DNA of 64,000 nucleotides. Source: Flavobacterium psychrotolerans. Lineage in GTDB: Bacteria > Bacteroidota > Bacteroidia > Flavobacteriales > Flavobacteriaceae. The stretch lies in contig NZ_QCZI01000009.1 of NCBI RefSeq assembly GCF_003097635.1, positions 62,001 to 126,000 on the forward strand, written 5' to 3'. The notes under the pieces were generated by a model. The model made no database searches, was not told where the DNA came from, and saw only the letters and a list, made by a program, of their open reading frames with translations. The position numbers and the translations under genes are program-made. Shown piece by piece: positions 39,642-51,600 of the stretch; the stretch's first letter is position 1, and each line of letters starts with the position of its first letter.

Positions 39642-40862
39642 ATGCAACCAAAAGATTTAGTACAATTAGCAGAACAATTCGGTAGTCCATTATATGTGTA
39701 TGATGCCGCAAAAATAAAATCACAATACCATCGTTTAACGGCCGCTTTCTCTAAAGTGGAGCGTTTGCGCATTAATTATGCCACAAAAGCCTTGTCTAAT
39801 TTGGCTATTTTGCAATTGCTCAGACAAATTGGGTCTAATCTGGACACGGTTTCCATTCAGGAAGTGCAACTTGGTTTGCACGCCGGTTTTCAACCAGAAC
39901 AAATTATTTATACCCCAAACGGTGTTTCTTTTGAAGAAATAGAAGCTGTGGCACAAATGGGCGTACAAATTAATATTGACAATCTTTCCGTATTGGAACA
40001 TTTTGGGACCAAACATCCTAGCGTTCCGGTTTGCATCCGCATCAATCCGCACGTAATGGCGGGTGGAAATTCGAATATTTCGGTGGGGCACATCGACAGT
40101 AAATTCGGAATTTCCATACACCAAATGCCGCACATACTTCGCATTGTAGAAAATACCAGAATGCACATTAACGGGATTCACATGCACACGGGGTCAGATA
40201 TTTTAGACATTGAGGTGTTCCTTTATGCTGCAGAAATTCTTTTTGATGCCGCAAAAAATTTTAAAACACTAGATTTTCTGGATTTCGGAAGCGGATTCAA
40301 AGTCCCTTACAACAAAGGCGATATTGAAACGGACATTGAAGAATTAGGGAAAAAATTGTCGAAACGCTTTTTGGCTTTCGAAAAAGAATACGGTCGTGAA
40401 CTGACTTTGGCATTCGAACCCGGTAAATTCTTGGTAAGCGAAGCTGGTTTCTTTTTGGCAAAAGTAAATGTAGTAAAACAAACTACTTCTACGGTTTTTG
40501 CCGGAATTGATAGTGGTTTCAACCATTTGATTCGCCCAATGTTATACGGTTCGCAACATCACATTGAAAACATCTCTAATCCAAAAGGTAAAGAACGTTT
40601 CTATACCGTGGTGGGCTACATTTGTGAAACGGATACTTTTGCGAACAACCGTAGAATTGCCGAAATTAATGAAGGTGATATTTTATGCTTCAGAAATGCC
40701 GGCGCCTATTGCTTCTCGATGTCCTCTAACTACAACTCCAGATACAAACCCGCTGAAGTTTTATGGAAAGACGGCCAAGGCATCTTAATTCGCGAACGGG
40801 AATCGTTTGAGGATTTGTTAAAAAATCAGATTATGTTACCCTTAGAAGTAGCTACTGCATAA
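39642..40862 (+). CDS. lysA: Diaminopimelate decarboxylase
   Basis: This 406-aa fold-III PLP enzyme decarboxylates meso-diaminopimelate to L-lysine. The PLP lysine is about 49 in INYATKALSN. Further marks are HMHTGSDI, GSGFKVPY and EPGKFLV. The C-terminal CETDTFANNR holds the active-site Cys contributed across the dimer. It is a single-gene unit with its own promoter and a bidirectional terminator. Confidence 0.94.
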   Translation: MQPKDLVQLAEQFGSPLYVYDAAKIKSQYHRLTAAFSKVERLRINYATKALSNLAILQLLRQIGSNLDTVSIQEVQLGLHAGFQPEQIIYTPNGVSFEEIEAVAQMGVQINIDNLSVLEHFGTKHPSVPVCIRINPHVMAGGNSNISVGHIDSKFGISIHQMPHILRIVENTRMHINGIHMHTGSDILDIEVFLYAAEILFDAAKNFKTLDFLDFGSGFKVPYNKGDIETDIEELGKKLSKRFLAFEKEYGRELTLAFEPGKFLVSEAGFFLAKVNVVKQTTSTVFAGIDSGFNHLIRPMLYGSQHHIENISNPKGKERFYTVVGYICETDTFANNRRIAEINEGDILCFRNAGAYCFSMSSNYNSRYKPAEVLWKDGQGILIRERESFEDLLKNQIMLPLEVATA

Positions 40863-40884
40863 CTAAACTACAACAACACCAACT

Positions 40885-40920
40885 AAAAAATCCCGATCAC
40901 TGAATCAGTATCGGGATTTT
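40885..40920. terminator. Bidirectional terminator between lysA and pafA
   Basis: An 11-bp stem (40887-40897 with 40910-40920, core AAAATCCCGAT) has an inner ACTG/CAGT extension. A- and T-rich flanks allow it to work on both strands. Confidence 0.85.
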
Positions 40921-40941
40921 GCATTTTATAAAACAGTATGG

Positions 40942-42552
40942 CTATTTATCTAAAATCTCTAACAAAACATTAGACTCCGTTCCGTTAGGAAAAGGAATTT
41001 TAAGCAGTTGCGAAAGTGTTGGAGCAATTTCCGTAATCACTTTTCTATCGTGTGTTTCACCTTTTTTGATGTTACATCCATAAAAAAGGAGTGGCACATG
41101 GGTATCATAGCTATATGGAGTACCATGTGAAGTACCCGTTCCTTGGTATTCAATATACCCAGGTTTGTCTAATAGTACCAAATCTCCACCCTGGGCATAT
41201 CCTCTTGCAATGCAATTGAGATAAAAATCATTACCCGATGCCGCTAAAATGTCTTCTTCGCTATAGACCCTTTTCACGTGTTCCTGTGACATCAAAAAGG
41301 TTGTAAAACTTTGTTTCACTTTAGACAATTCCAACCCTTTACTTTTAATAATATCTTTATTGAAAAAGAGATTAAAACTAGAATAATTCAATATCAAATC
41401 ATCCCCAAAAGTAGCTACAGAATACTTTTTTAGTGACGTTACCAAATCTTTAGGGCTAACACTTTTTACATCGTATTTATTGTCTTTAAGAAAATTTACA
41501 TTTTCTGCTCCGGCATGGTCTGCCGTAAGGAATAGTAAATAATTATCTTTCCCAACCGTTTTATCCAAATAAACCAGAAAATCAGCGATGGTCTGATCCA
41601 AACGCAAATAGGTGTCTTGCAACTCCATGGAACGCGGCCCGAGAAGATGCCCTATGTAGTCGGTTGAAGAAAAACTTACCGTAAGAAAATCTGTGTTGTC
41701 ATCTTTTCCTAATTCTTCTTTTTCAATGGTTTTCATGGCAAAATCAGCCAAAAGATTGTTGCCAAACGGTGTAGATCTTAAAACTCCCGCATCATTTTTA
41801 TCATACATTTCTTTTAAATTATATGGAAAAACTGGCGCTGTACTGTTATATAATTTCCCTTCATATGGATTTTCATCGGTAAGACTTTCATTGTAAGTTG
41901 CTATAGGTTTAAACAAATCCCAACCTTTGGTAATATAGGGTATGTATCTTTTTTCTTGATTGAATTGTGTTACCCAATCCGGCAATGCCGAGCCATAAAA
42001 AGTACTAGATATAAAAGCTCCCGTTTTGCTATACCAGAAAGCCCAATTGGCAAAATGTCCCGCAGGTAAAATGGCTCCGCGATCTTTAAGACTTATCCCG
42101 ATGACTTTTCCTTTAAAGTTAGTTGCCAAACGCAACTCATCGGTAATGGTGGTACTTTTCAAATTTTTTGGAGACATTTGTCCTTCTTTATCTGTTCCGT
42201 CCCCAATTGTTTTTACAGAAGCGTCTTCGGTACAATAAATTTCTTTACCCAATGTCTTGTCAAACCAATCATTACCCACAATTCCGTGTGTAGATGGTGT
42301 AGTTCCCGTATAAATGGAAGCATGCCCAGGAGCTGTATAAGTTGGCACATAATTGTAATGCATGTTATGAAAGGTATATCCCTTTCCCATCAGTTTCTTG
42401 AAGCCATTGGCAGAAAAATCATCTGAAAAACGGTATAGATATTCCATTTTCATTTGATCGACCACGATACCCACCACAAGTTTTGGGCGCTGTTGTTGGG
42501 CCTGAACATTCAGAATCATTGTAAGTGCAAAAAACAAAATTAACTTTTTCAT
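40942..42552 (-). CDS. pafA: PafA-type alkaline phosphatase
   Basis: This 536-aa secreted phosphatase resembles PafA, the phosphate-insensitive alkaline phosphatase of flavobacteria. It has a signal peptide (to about QAQ, residue 19). The nucleophile Thr is about 73 in YTAPGHASI, in the PafA position, and Lys 156 and Arg 158 (SLKDRG) match the PafA catalytic pair. The metal-binding VDQM Asp (about 32) and ADHAGAENV are also visible. It hydrolyses phosphomonoesters outside the inner membrane. It is transcribed alone, converging with lysA. Confidence 0.92.
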   Translation of the reverse strand: MKKLILFFALTMILNVQAQQQRPKLVVGIVVDQMKMEYLYRFSDDFSANGFKKLMGKGYTFHNMHYNYVPTYTAPGHASIYTGTTPSTHGIVGNDWFDKTLGKEIYCTEDASVKTIGDGTDKEGQMSPKNLKSTTITDELRLATNFKGKVIGISLKDRGAILPAGHFANWAFWYSKTGAFISSTFYGSALPDWVTQFNQEKRYIPYITKGWDLFKPIATYNESLTDENPYEGKLYNSTAPVFPYNLKEMYDKNDAGVLRSTPFGNNLLADFAMKTIEKEELGKDDNTDFLTVSFSSTDYIGHLLGPRSMELQDTYLRLDQTIADFLVYLDKTVGKDNYLLFLTADHAGAENVNFLKDNKYDVKSVSPKDLVTSLKKYSVATFGDDLILNYSSFNLFFNKDIIKSKGLELSKVKQSFTTFLMSQEHVKRVYSEEDILAASGNDFYLNCIARGYAQGGDLVLLDKPGYIEYQGTGTSHGTPYSYDTHVPLLFYGCNIKKGETHDRKVITEIAPTLSQLLKIPFPNGTESNVLLEILDK

Positions 42553-42666
42553 ATAGGTATAATTTAATTTTTATCTGTTATATATGATATCGTCCTTGTA
42601 TATATTGCTGTTTGTTTGCAAAAAATTAATGTTGGTGGCGATTTCATGTATTCGTTAAAATTTAAA

Positions 42667-42674
42667 CAAAAATA
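42667..42674 (-). promoter_or_regulatory. -7 candidate for pafA
   Basis: On the minus strand TATTTTTG followed by T, about 115 bases before the pafA start, leaving a long leader. Confidence 0.35.
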
Positions 42675-42766
42675 GGTGTTTAATATGATGTAAATAAAAG
42701 AACTATAAGAATTAACAATAAAGCAATACCGTTATGTAAAAAACACTTTTTATGTTAACCTGGAGC

Positions 42767-42798
42767 AAAAAAATGCCATTGTTTCCAATGGCATTTTT
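42767..42798 (-). terminator. Terminator after the OmpA-family gene
   Basis: A 13-bp stem (42769-42781 with 42786-42798, core AAAAATGCCATTG) has a 4-base loop. On the minus strand it is followed by a T-tract, 14 bases after the OmpA stop. It ends the adhesin-sprF-ompA operon. Confidence 0.85.
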
Positions 42799-42812
42799 CT
42801 TCATCAACGTTA

Positions 42813-44693
42813 TTATCTTAAAATAATAAACTCGCAACGTCTATTAATGGAATACTCTTGTTCGGTGCATGGTTTAGATTTACCACAATTTATTAATGGA
42901 ACTGATTCTCCATATCCTTTTGATCGGAGTCTTTTACGACTTATTCCGTTTTTGACTAAATACTCTAAGGTGGATGCGGCACGCTTGTTTGAAAGTAATA
43001 AGTTGTATGTGTCAGAAGCTTGGGAATCCGTATGTGCTCCCAATTCAATTTCCATTTCGGGATACTTATTTAGCAAGTCTAAAAGTACATTTAAGATTTT
43101 TGCCGCTTCTGGTTTGATTTCCCATTTATTCAAATCGAAATAGATATTTTCAAGTACAATCTGTACTTTTCCATCCTGACGTTTCGAAACGATTTCTTCG
43201 GCATCATCATAACATTCCATAAACAATTCAATGGTATATTCTAATTTACCATCTTCATTTGTAGTGAATTCTTCACTATGTGGAATGTAGAAATCCTTAG
43301 CTGCTTCAATTCTGTATTTTTTATTTGGTTCCGTAGTAAAAGTATATTTGGCATCGGCCCCAACTAGCATTTGTGTTAGCAAAACTTCTTTATCGTCATA
43401 CAAAGACACTAAGGTTCCTGGCAATAAATATTGAGTGTTTTTATCTTTTACTTCACCTTCAATTACAAATCTTTTTTCATTTTCAATTCTGGTAAAACTG
43501 TACAAATTATCACATCCTTTTCTATTAGATGAAAAATAACCTTTATTATTTTTCTCATCAAACAGGTAAGCAAAATCATCTAAGTTGCTATTAATATTTT
43601 CTCCAAGGTTTAAAGGCTTACCAAAAACTCCTTCTTTGGATTTACTCATGAAAATATCCAGTCCGCCTAATCCCTGATGGCCATCGGAAGCAAAATAAAG
43701 AATTGATCCGTCATCAGAAATGACTGGAAATTGTTCTCTATGAATTGTGTTAATGACATTACCCATATTTTGTGGCGTACCAAAAGTACCATCTTCATTT
43801 ACATCAACCACAAAAATATCAAAAGACCCTACTGATCCAGGCATGTCACTGGCAAAATATAATTTTTTGCCATCTTTGCTTAATGCAGGATGTTCAGTAG
43901 AGTAAAAATCACTGCAAAATGGCAACGATTTTATATTCTCCCATTTCCCATCAATGAATTCGGCTTTATAAATTTTAATTCCGGCAACTTTTACTTCGCC
44001 AATTTTAACTTTTTTGTCATTCGTTCTATTAAAGTACATAAAGCGCCCATCGGGACTAAATGTGGCAGAACTTTCATGGGTTTTGGTATTGATTTCTTTT
44101 GGAAAAGGCGCTACATTGGTCAACATTCCTTTGTCATTTATTTCGGCACTAAATAGATCCAAATAAGGCATATCATTCCAAGTACTCGACTTAGAATCTG
44201 TATTTCTTGATGACGCGAATGCCACTTTTCCTCCATTTAATGACAACCCAAAATCACAGTTTGTCGTGTTTTTTGTCATGGGTTGAATTACGTAATTGAA
44301 AGGAATACTTGTGGCAAGATTAGCAATAAAATTTGTCGTGCTCACATTGTATTTTAAATATTCACTCATGATGACATCCGCTTTGGGATAGTCTGCAATT
44401 CCTAATAATGATTGGGCGTATTTAAAATAAAATTCGGGATTTATATGTTCTTTAAAGGTCAAAAATAACTTCCCATAAACCCGAACGGCATCTTTCATTT
44501 GAGAATTATTGTAGTAACAATCCCCTAGATTTTGCAATACGTTTTGGTTTTCTTTGACTTGTTCATACATTTCCGCAGCTTTCACATACGATTTCTTTTC
44601 GAATAAAATATTCGCTTTCTTTTCACTTACTTTTTGACCAAAAATAGTGAGGCTAAAACAAAATATAAAAAGGATATAGGTGTATTTTTTCAT
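42813..44693 (-). CDS. TPR-PD40-OmpA domain protein of a T9SS adhesin locus
   Basis: This 626-aa envelope protein has a signal peptide (to about FGQ, residue 20), TPR-like helices (about 22-120), PD40/WD40-like beta-propeller repeats such as FSPDGRFMYFN and LYFASDMPGS, a carboxypeptidase-regulatory-like domain near 410-480, and a C-terminal OmpA domain. The latter has NIYFDLNKWEIKPEAAK and ELGAHTDSQASD, the peptidoglycan-binding residues. The start at 44693 begins the signal peptide; a longer upstream frame would overlap the sprF gene. It likely anchors the adhesin and SprF-like protein to the cell wall. Similar triples occur with SprB-type adhesins. Confidence 0.85.
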   Translation of the reverse strand: MKKYTYILFIFCFSLTIFGQKVSEKKANILFEKKSYVKAAEMYEQVKENQNVLQNLGDCYYNNSQMKDAVRVYGKLFLTFKEHINPEFYFKYAQSLLGIADYPKADVIMSEYLKYNVSTTNFIANLATSIPFNYVIQPMTKNTTNCDFGLSLNGGKVAFASSRNTDSKSSTWNDMPYLDLFSAEINDKGMLTNVAPFPKEINTKTHESSATFSPDGRFMYFNRTNDKKVKIGEVKVAGIKIYKAEFIDGKWENIKSLPFCSDFYSTEHPALSKDGKKLYFASDMPGSVGSFDIFVVDVNEDGTFGTPQNMGNVINTIHREQFPVISDDGSILYFASDGHQGLGGLDIFMSKSKEGVFGKPLNLGENINSNLDDFAYLFDEKNNKGYFSSNRKGCDNLYSFTRIENEKRFVIEGEVKDKNTQYLLPGTLVSLYDDKEVLLTQMLVGADAKYTFTTEPNKKYRIEAAKDFYIPHSEEFTTNEDGKLEYTIELFMECYDDAEEIVSKRQDGKVQIVLENIYFDLNKWEIKPEAAKILNVLLDLLNKYPEMEIELGAHTDSQASDTYNLLLSNKRAASTLEYLVKNGISRKRLRSKGYGESVPLINCGKSKPCTEQEYSINRRCEFIILR

Positions 44694-44706
44694 TTTCTTT
44701 TTGTTA

Positions 44707-45651
44707 TTAGAAGAACCTAGGTGATTTTTCATATCCTTTTGAAGATAGAATAGACGTGTCTATATCAAACAATAAAAATATTTCGTGTGATCCAGAATTG
44801 TATTTTCCAAGATTAGATAATGTATAATCGTATGAATATCCAATTCGTAAAGTAGGTGTAACATAAAAATTAACCAAGCCACTAACCGAATCATCTAAAC
44901 GATAACCAGCACCTAGTCCTACCAGATTATTTATCAAAAAATTTGCGGTTAAATCTAAAGACAAAGGAGCTCCTGAAACGCCTTTCATCATAAATGCCGG
45001 CTTGAATTTCAAATTCGGATTCAATTCGAATACATACCCTCCAGTAAAAAAGTAATGAATGGCTTCAACTCCAGTATAATTAATTCCGTTTTTACTTTCC
45101 ATATGCTTTGTCGTCAGCAAGTTAGGAACAGACAACCCTAAATAATAGTTATCACTGAAGAAAAATGTTCCAGCACCAACATTGGGTAACGTTTTGTTGA
45201 CGTTATCAAAAGCATTATCGGGCAAATTATCAGTGTATTTAAAACCTGCAAAATCCACATCATAAATAGTGACTCCGCCTTTTAATCCGAAGGACAATTT
45301 ATTCTTGTCTGAAATTGGCAACACATAGGCAAAATCGACATAGATATTATTCTCATGCACAACGTCACCAATAACATCATTAACAAAAGACAACCCCATT
45401 TCTACTTTCTTCGCGATAGGTGAATGAACAAATAAACTCCCTGTTTTTGGAGCTCCCACTGCACCAACCCATTGTGTTCTATACAATCCTCCCAAATTAA
45501 CCACCCCCTCAGTATCTGTAGCGTATGCCGGATTTATCACACTCATATTATACATATATTGTGTAACCTGTGGATCTTGTTGGGCTTTTGCTAGAGTGGA
45601 AACTAGAAAAACGCCAATAAAAACTAAATATCTATTTCTTCCTTTTTTCAT
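44707..45651 (-). CDS. PorP/SprF-family type IX secretion outer-membrane protein
   Basis: This 314-aa protein has a signal peptide (ending AKAQ, about residue 24) and begins QQDPQVTQYMYNMSVINPAYA in outline, the PorP/SprF family opening. Strands of a 14-stranded beta-barrel follow. SprF-type proteins are dedicated partners that let T9SS deliver or hold an adjacent adhesin at the surface. It lies 12 bases after the giant adhesin and 13 before the OmpA gene in the same operon, fitting that role. Confidence 0.9.
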   Translation of the reverse strand: MKKGRNRYLVFIGVFLVSTLAKAQQDPQVTQYMYNMSVINPAYATDTEGVVNLGGLYRTQWVGAVGAPKTGSLFVHSPIAKKVEMGLSFVNDVIGDVVHENNIYVDFAYVLPISDKNKLSFGLKGGVTIYDVDFAGFKYTDNLPDNAFDNVNKTLPNVGAGTFFFSDNYYLGLSVPNLLTTKHMESKNGINYTGVEAIHYFFTGGYVFELNPNLKFKPAFMMKGVSGAPLSLDLTANFLINNLVGLGAGYRLDDSVSGLVNFYVTPTLRIGYSYDYTLSNLGKYNSGSHEIFLLFDIDTSILSSKGYEKSPRFF

Positions 45652-45663
45652 CTTGTATTTGAT

Positions 45664-48600
45664 TTATCTACTTAAATAGATTCGGCCTTGTTTTGGACTA
45701 TTAACTCCATCGTTGAATTCTAAAATATAGAAATAAACACCTACTGGAAGTAAAGAGTCTCCTAATTTTATTCCACCTTCTGAAGTAGTTCCATCCCAAA
45801 ATGGCGTATTTATATTCCCTTTATAGAGTACATTTCCGTATCTGTTAAAGATTTCTAATTTAAAATTCGGATAAGCATCTGCTAAATTTTTAATTTCAAA
45901 CGTATCGTTAACATTATCATTGTTTGGCGAAAAACCATCCGGAATCAAGAGGTCTTTACATTTTTTCAAGTCCGTAGTCACTTGCAAACGAATTAAACTT
46001 TCACAACCATAAGTTGATTTTAGAGCGGCATAATAAACCTTTGCGTCTTCCAGTAAATCGGTGGTATTATATGCAGTACCTCCAGTAGCCGCATCATACC
46101 AAACTACTGTTTCTGAAGTTGAAATATTGCTTGATAAATTCGCAATTGTAGGTTTTTCATAGTCACAGAATTCATTTCCTTTTGAAACAAGAATTGGAGT
46201 ATCTAATTGAGTTACCACAAATGCAAATGGAATTAAAGTACTACCTGATGTTCCACAAGAACTTACTTGAGATTTAATTTCGGAAATAGTAACGGTTACA
46301 TTCCCAGAGTTATTTAAATCCGTACCTGGAATCATGAAACTTCCCTTTCCACTACTAAAGAGAACAGGAACTGTCGCTGTTGCAGTACTTGCATCCGATA
46401 ATTGATAAATAATGTCATAATATCCATCACTCAAACTATTGGCTCCAGAGATGGTTACTTCATTTGAAAAATTGATACAGGCTGTTGCTGCATTAAGTGT
46501 TGCGCCTGAAGCATTTGGTATTGGAAACACTTGGAAATCTACATTAGCATCTTCACTTAAATTATTACATCCAGAAGAAAGACTGGTAATTGCATTGATT
46601 GAAAAATTAAAATTCGTAGCAGTTAACAAATAAGAAGCTGGAATTGTAAAGGGCGATACCGAAGAACCACCTAAAACATTAACTATTCCTGTAATCCCTG
46701 TGCTTGGTGTGCCTGGAGGAATCGTATTAACCGTATAATTGAATTGGTAATCCCCATCAGGCAAACCAACAGCATTACTAATCGAAACTGTAGCATCACT
46801 TCCTATACAAATATTAACTATGCTCAAATTGGTATTTTCCAAATTAGAACTTGGGCGTATAATAATCTGAGCGGTTATATTTGGATTGACAATAGTCGTA
46901 CATCCAGATAATACATTTGTGATTCTAGAAATTGTAATTGTTGTAGTCCCATCATTAGGTACAGCCGAAGCATTAATAGTAAAGAAACCTGTTCCTTTAT
47001 TATCAATTGATACACTTGCACTTTGATTGAGTAACTCATTAGGTATTGATAGATAATAATCTATAATATAACTGCCCTCAACCATATTAGACAAGGATAC
47101 TGTTACATTATTCCCTTTACAATTAGCAGAACTAACCGCAATATTCGAAGAATTTAATACCGGATTAGGCAGTACCGTAAATTGTACGGTTTCAAAATCG
47201 CTTCCACATAAGTTGGTAACCGTGTAAGTATAACTATAGGTATTTGGAGTAAACGTTGAAATAGTAATGGTACTTGATGTTAAAGGTAAATTTGCACCAT
47301 CAGTCCAAACTCCACCGGATTGATTATCCTTCAACAAAGTAAATAAATCAAATGTTCCCGCTGAAGTACAAACCTTTTGAACACCAACAAAAGTTCCTGC
47401 ATTGGGTATCGGATCTACAGTCACTGTTACCGTTGCGGTATCATTATCGCAAGGTTGATTTCCGCTAAGGGTGTACGTATAAATTCCCGCTGGATCTACT
47501 GCTGGATTAAAAATTCCTGAACCACTAGCAAGCGCAGGAGACCAAGTTCCACCCAAGTCTGGAGCTCCTTTTAAACTTGCAAACAAATCTTGTGTTCCAC
47601 TTGTCTTACATAAAGTTAGGGTTCCTGGCAATCCGGCATCTGGACCGTGGGTAATATTTATGGTTAATTCTGCAGAATCCGTTGTGCAAAATGTGCTTCC
47701 AACCGTATAAGTATATTTTCCTGCCGTGTCAATCTTTGGATTAAACATACCTGTTCCACTATCTAAAGCAGGTGTCCAAGTTCCTCCTGATTGTGGTGTC
47801 CCAAGAAGGTAAGAAAATAAATCTACAGGATTTACATTTGAACATATCGCTACGGTATTATCAATACCTGCATCCGGAATTGGGTTGATTGTCACGGTCA
47901 CAGTAGCGGTATCTTTATCGCAAGGTTGAGTTCCGCTAAGGGTATAGGTATAAACTCCAGCCAAATCTACTGATGGGTCAAAAATTCCAGAACCGCTTAC
48001 CAAAGCAGGAGACCACGTTCCTCCCGATTGTGCAGTAGTACCTAAAAGTGAGAATAAATCTTGTTTTGCACTATTTTGACAGAAGACAACATTTTGAGAT
48101 GTTCCAGCCTCTGGACCAGGTGTAATTGTCATTGTAATGGTAGCGGTATCATCTCCGCAAGGTGCAACACCACTAATAGTATAAACATATGTACCTGCCA
48201 AATCAATTGAAGGATCAAAAACGCCAGTACCACTCTTCAAAGCAGGAGACCATGTTCCACCTGTCTGAGGTGTCCCACCAAGAAAAGTAATTAAATCTAC
48301 AGGAACTGCGTTCGAACATAAATTTGCAGATCTGTCAATTCCTGCATCGGAAGCCGGAAGAATTGTTACTGTTACTAAAGCGGTATCATTCGCACAAGGC
48401 GGAGTTCCTGATACGGTATAAATATAATCACCCGATACATCTACCTTTGGATCAAACATTCCAGTACCACTTGCTAAAGCGGGTTTCCATGTCCCACCTG
48501 CTTGTGCAGAAGATCCCAATAACAAATATAAATTTTGCTCCCCCCCTCCACTGCATATAGAAAGGTTAGCGTTGCTTCCCGCTTTTGGAGGTTGCGTCAC

Positions 48601-51600
48601 GTTGATTGTTGTAGATCCAGATTGAACCTGACTACAACTTGGTGGACCATCTAGAGCAATACTTACTAAGTCAAATTTAGATGTAGCAATCAATGCAATA
48701 TTTAAAGTGGCAACTCCAGAAGAGCCGATATTTATAGTAGAACTATTCGCTCCATTAATGGTATAGGTAACAATTGAATTCGGAGTTCCAGTAAAAGTTA
48801 TACTTGCATTATTACCAGAACAGATTGCAGTATTGGAAGAAGAAATTTTAACTGTTGGTAATGGATTGATGTTTATGGTAACCGCTTTATTTAATGGATT
48901 ACTACAACTTGGCGATCCAAAAGAATCAACCTTTACTAAAGCATAAGTAGTGGTGGCTAATAATGCAGTAGTAATTACGGCAGTTCCCGCTCCATCTAAA
49001 ACAATTGATTGATCACTTCCTCCATTTACTGTATACGTAACGGTCGCATTTGGTGTACCCGAAAAAGTAATAGTTGCATCTGAACCCAAACAAATATTTG
49101 AGGCAGTAATAAGATCAGCGGTTGGCAAAGGTAAAACAGCAACTGTAATGGAACCTGAACCCGTTAGCAATTTACTACATCCTGGTGTACCTGAGGAAGT
49201 TATACTAACGAGATCAAACGTTGTTGGTGAAGCATATGAATTAGTTATAGTCGCAACACCCAAGTTATTTAGAAGTATTGTTTGACTACCTCCTCCGTTA
49301 ATAGTATAAGTTACTGTGGCATCCGGAGTACCTGTAAATGTAACTGTGGCATTAGAGCTTGAACAGATGGTTGAATTATCAACACTCATACTTGCCGTTG
49401 GATCTGCTACTGTTATCGTGATACTTTGGTTCAAAAGTTTACTACAACTCGGAACACCTGTTGTCGCTACACTTACTAAAATTATGGTCGTGTTTAAGGC
49501 GTAATTCGTTGCCAATGTCTCAGTACCCGAACCATTAAGTGTAATCGTTTGGTTTAAACCACCATTAACCGTATATGTAACTATTGCATTTGGTGTACCC
49601 GTAAAAGTTATTGTAGAATTCCCTGACGAACAAATTGTGGTATTATCAACACTCATGCTTGCCATCGGATCTATTACTGATATCGTAATACTTTGGTTCA
49701 AAAGTTTACTGCAACTCGGAACACCTGTAGTCACTACGCTTACTAAAGTTATTGTAGTATTTGCACCATATTTAGTTGCTAACGTCGCTTTTCCTGAACC
49801 ATCGAGTGTAATCGTTTGGTCTGCACCTCCATTAACTGTATAAGTAACTATGGCATCTGGCGTACCTGTAAAAGTTACTGGAGTATTGTCTGACGAACAA
49901 ACTGTCGTGTTGTCGACAGTAACACTTGCGGTTGGGTCTACCACCTTTATAGTGATGCTTTGATTCAAAAGTTTACTGCAACTCGGAACACCTGTTGTCA
50001 CTACACTCACTAAAGTTATTGTAGTATTTACGGAGTAACTTGTTGCTAAAGTTGCTTTTCCCGAGCCATCTAGTACTATTGTTTGATCTGAACCACCATT
50101 GATTTTATAGGTAACGATTGCATTTGGCGTACCCGTAAAAGTTACCGGAGTATTATCCACAGAACAAACTGTGGCGTTATCAACACTCACGCTTGCCGTT
50201 GGATCTATTACTGTTATCGTGACACTTTGGTTCAAAAGTTTACTGCAACTTGGAACACCTGTAGTTGCCACACTTACTAAAGTTATTGTAGTATTCGCAC
50301 CATATTTAGTTGCTAACGTCGCTTTTCCCGTACCATCAAGTGTAATCGTTTGGTTTGCACCTCCATTAACTGTATAAGTAACTATGGCATCTGGCGTACC
50401 TGTAAAAGTTACCGGAGTATTATCTGACGAACAAACAGTCGTGTTGTCGATACTAACACTTGCAGTTGGGTCTATCACTTTTATGGTGATACTTTGATTC
50501 AAAAGTTTGCTACAAATTGGGGCAATAGTTGTCGCCACGCTCACTAAAGTTATTGTGGTATTTACGGAGTAACTTGTTGCTAATATTGCTTTTCCTGAGC
50601 CATCTAGTACTATTGTTTGATCTGAACCACCATTGATTTTATAGGTAACGATTGCATTTGGCGTACCTGTAAAAGTTACTGGAGTATTATCTACCGAACA
50701 AACTGTTGCGTTATTAATGCTCACGCTTGCGGTTGGATCTATTACCGTAATCGTAATACTTTGGTTCAAAAGTTTAGTACAACCTGGAACACCCGTTGTC
50801 ACCACACTTACTAAGGTTATTGTAGTGTTTGCACCATATTTAGTTGCTAAAGTTACTTTTCCTGAACCATCAAGAATAATTGTTTGATCTAGACCGCCAT
50901 TGACTTTATAGGTAATTATTGCATTTGGCGTACCCGTAAAAGTTAATATGGTATTATTATCCGCCGAACAAACAATTGGTTTATCTACACTTACATTTGC
51001 CGTTGGATCTATTACCGTTAATATGATACTTTGGTTCAAAAGTTTACTACAAATTGGAGCAACAGTTGTTACCACACTAACCAAAGTTATTGTAGTGTTT
51101 AAAACATAATTCGTTGGCACTGCTGCTTTTCCTGAATTATCGAGCTGTATCGTTTGATCTAAACCACCATTGACTTTATAGGTGACTATTGCATTTGGCG
51201 TTCCTGTAAAATTTAGTGTAGGACTTGCTGATGAACAAACTGTTGTATTGGGAACACTTACACTTGCAATTGGGTCAACCACCGTTATAGTAATGCTTTG
51301 AGCTAAAATTTTAACGCAACTTGGCATACCTGCTGTTGCTATACTAACCAATGTAAAAGTAGTTGTCGCGGCATAAGTGTTTACTATTGAACCTAAACCT
51401 AAACTATTCAAAACTATAGTTTGATTGCTTCCCCCATTTATTGTATAAGTTACCGTTGCATCCGGTGTTCCTGTAAAAGTTACAGTAGCACTTGAGCTAG
51501 CACAAATTGTGGTACTAGGCGAAATAACAACTGTCGGCAGTGGCAAAACTTTTATCACAATACTTTGCGGCTGTACCTGACCACAACTCGGCAGGATACC

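Noticed and set aside
49316-50377. Several similar short plus-strand frames
   Set aside because: They repeat because they are antisense to the adhesin repeats.
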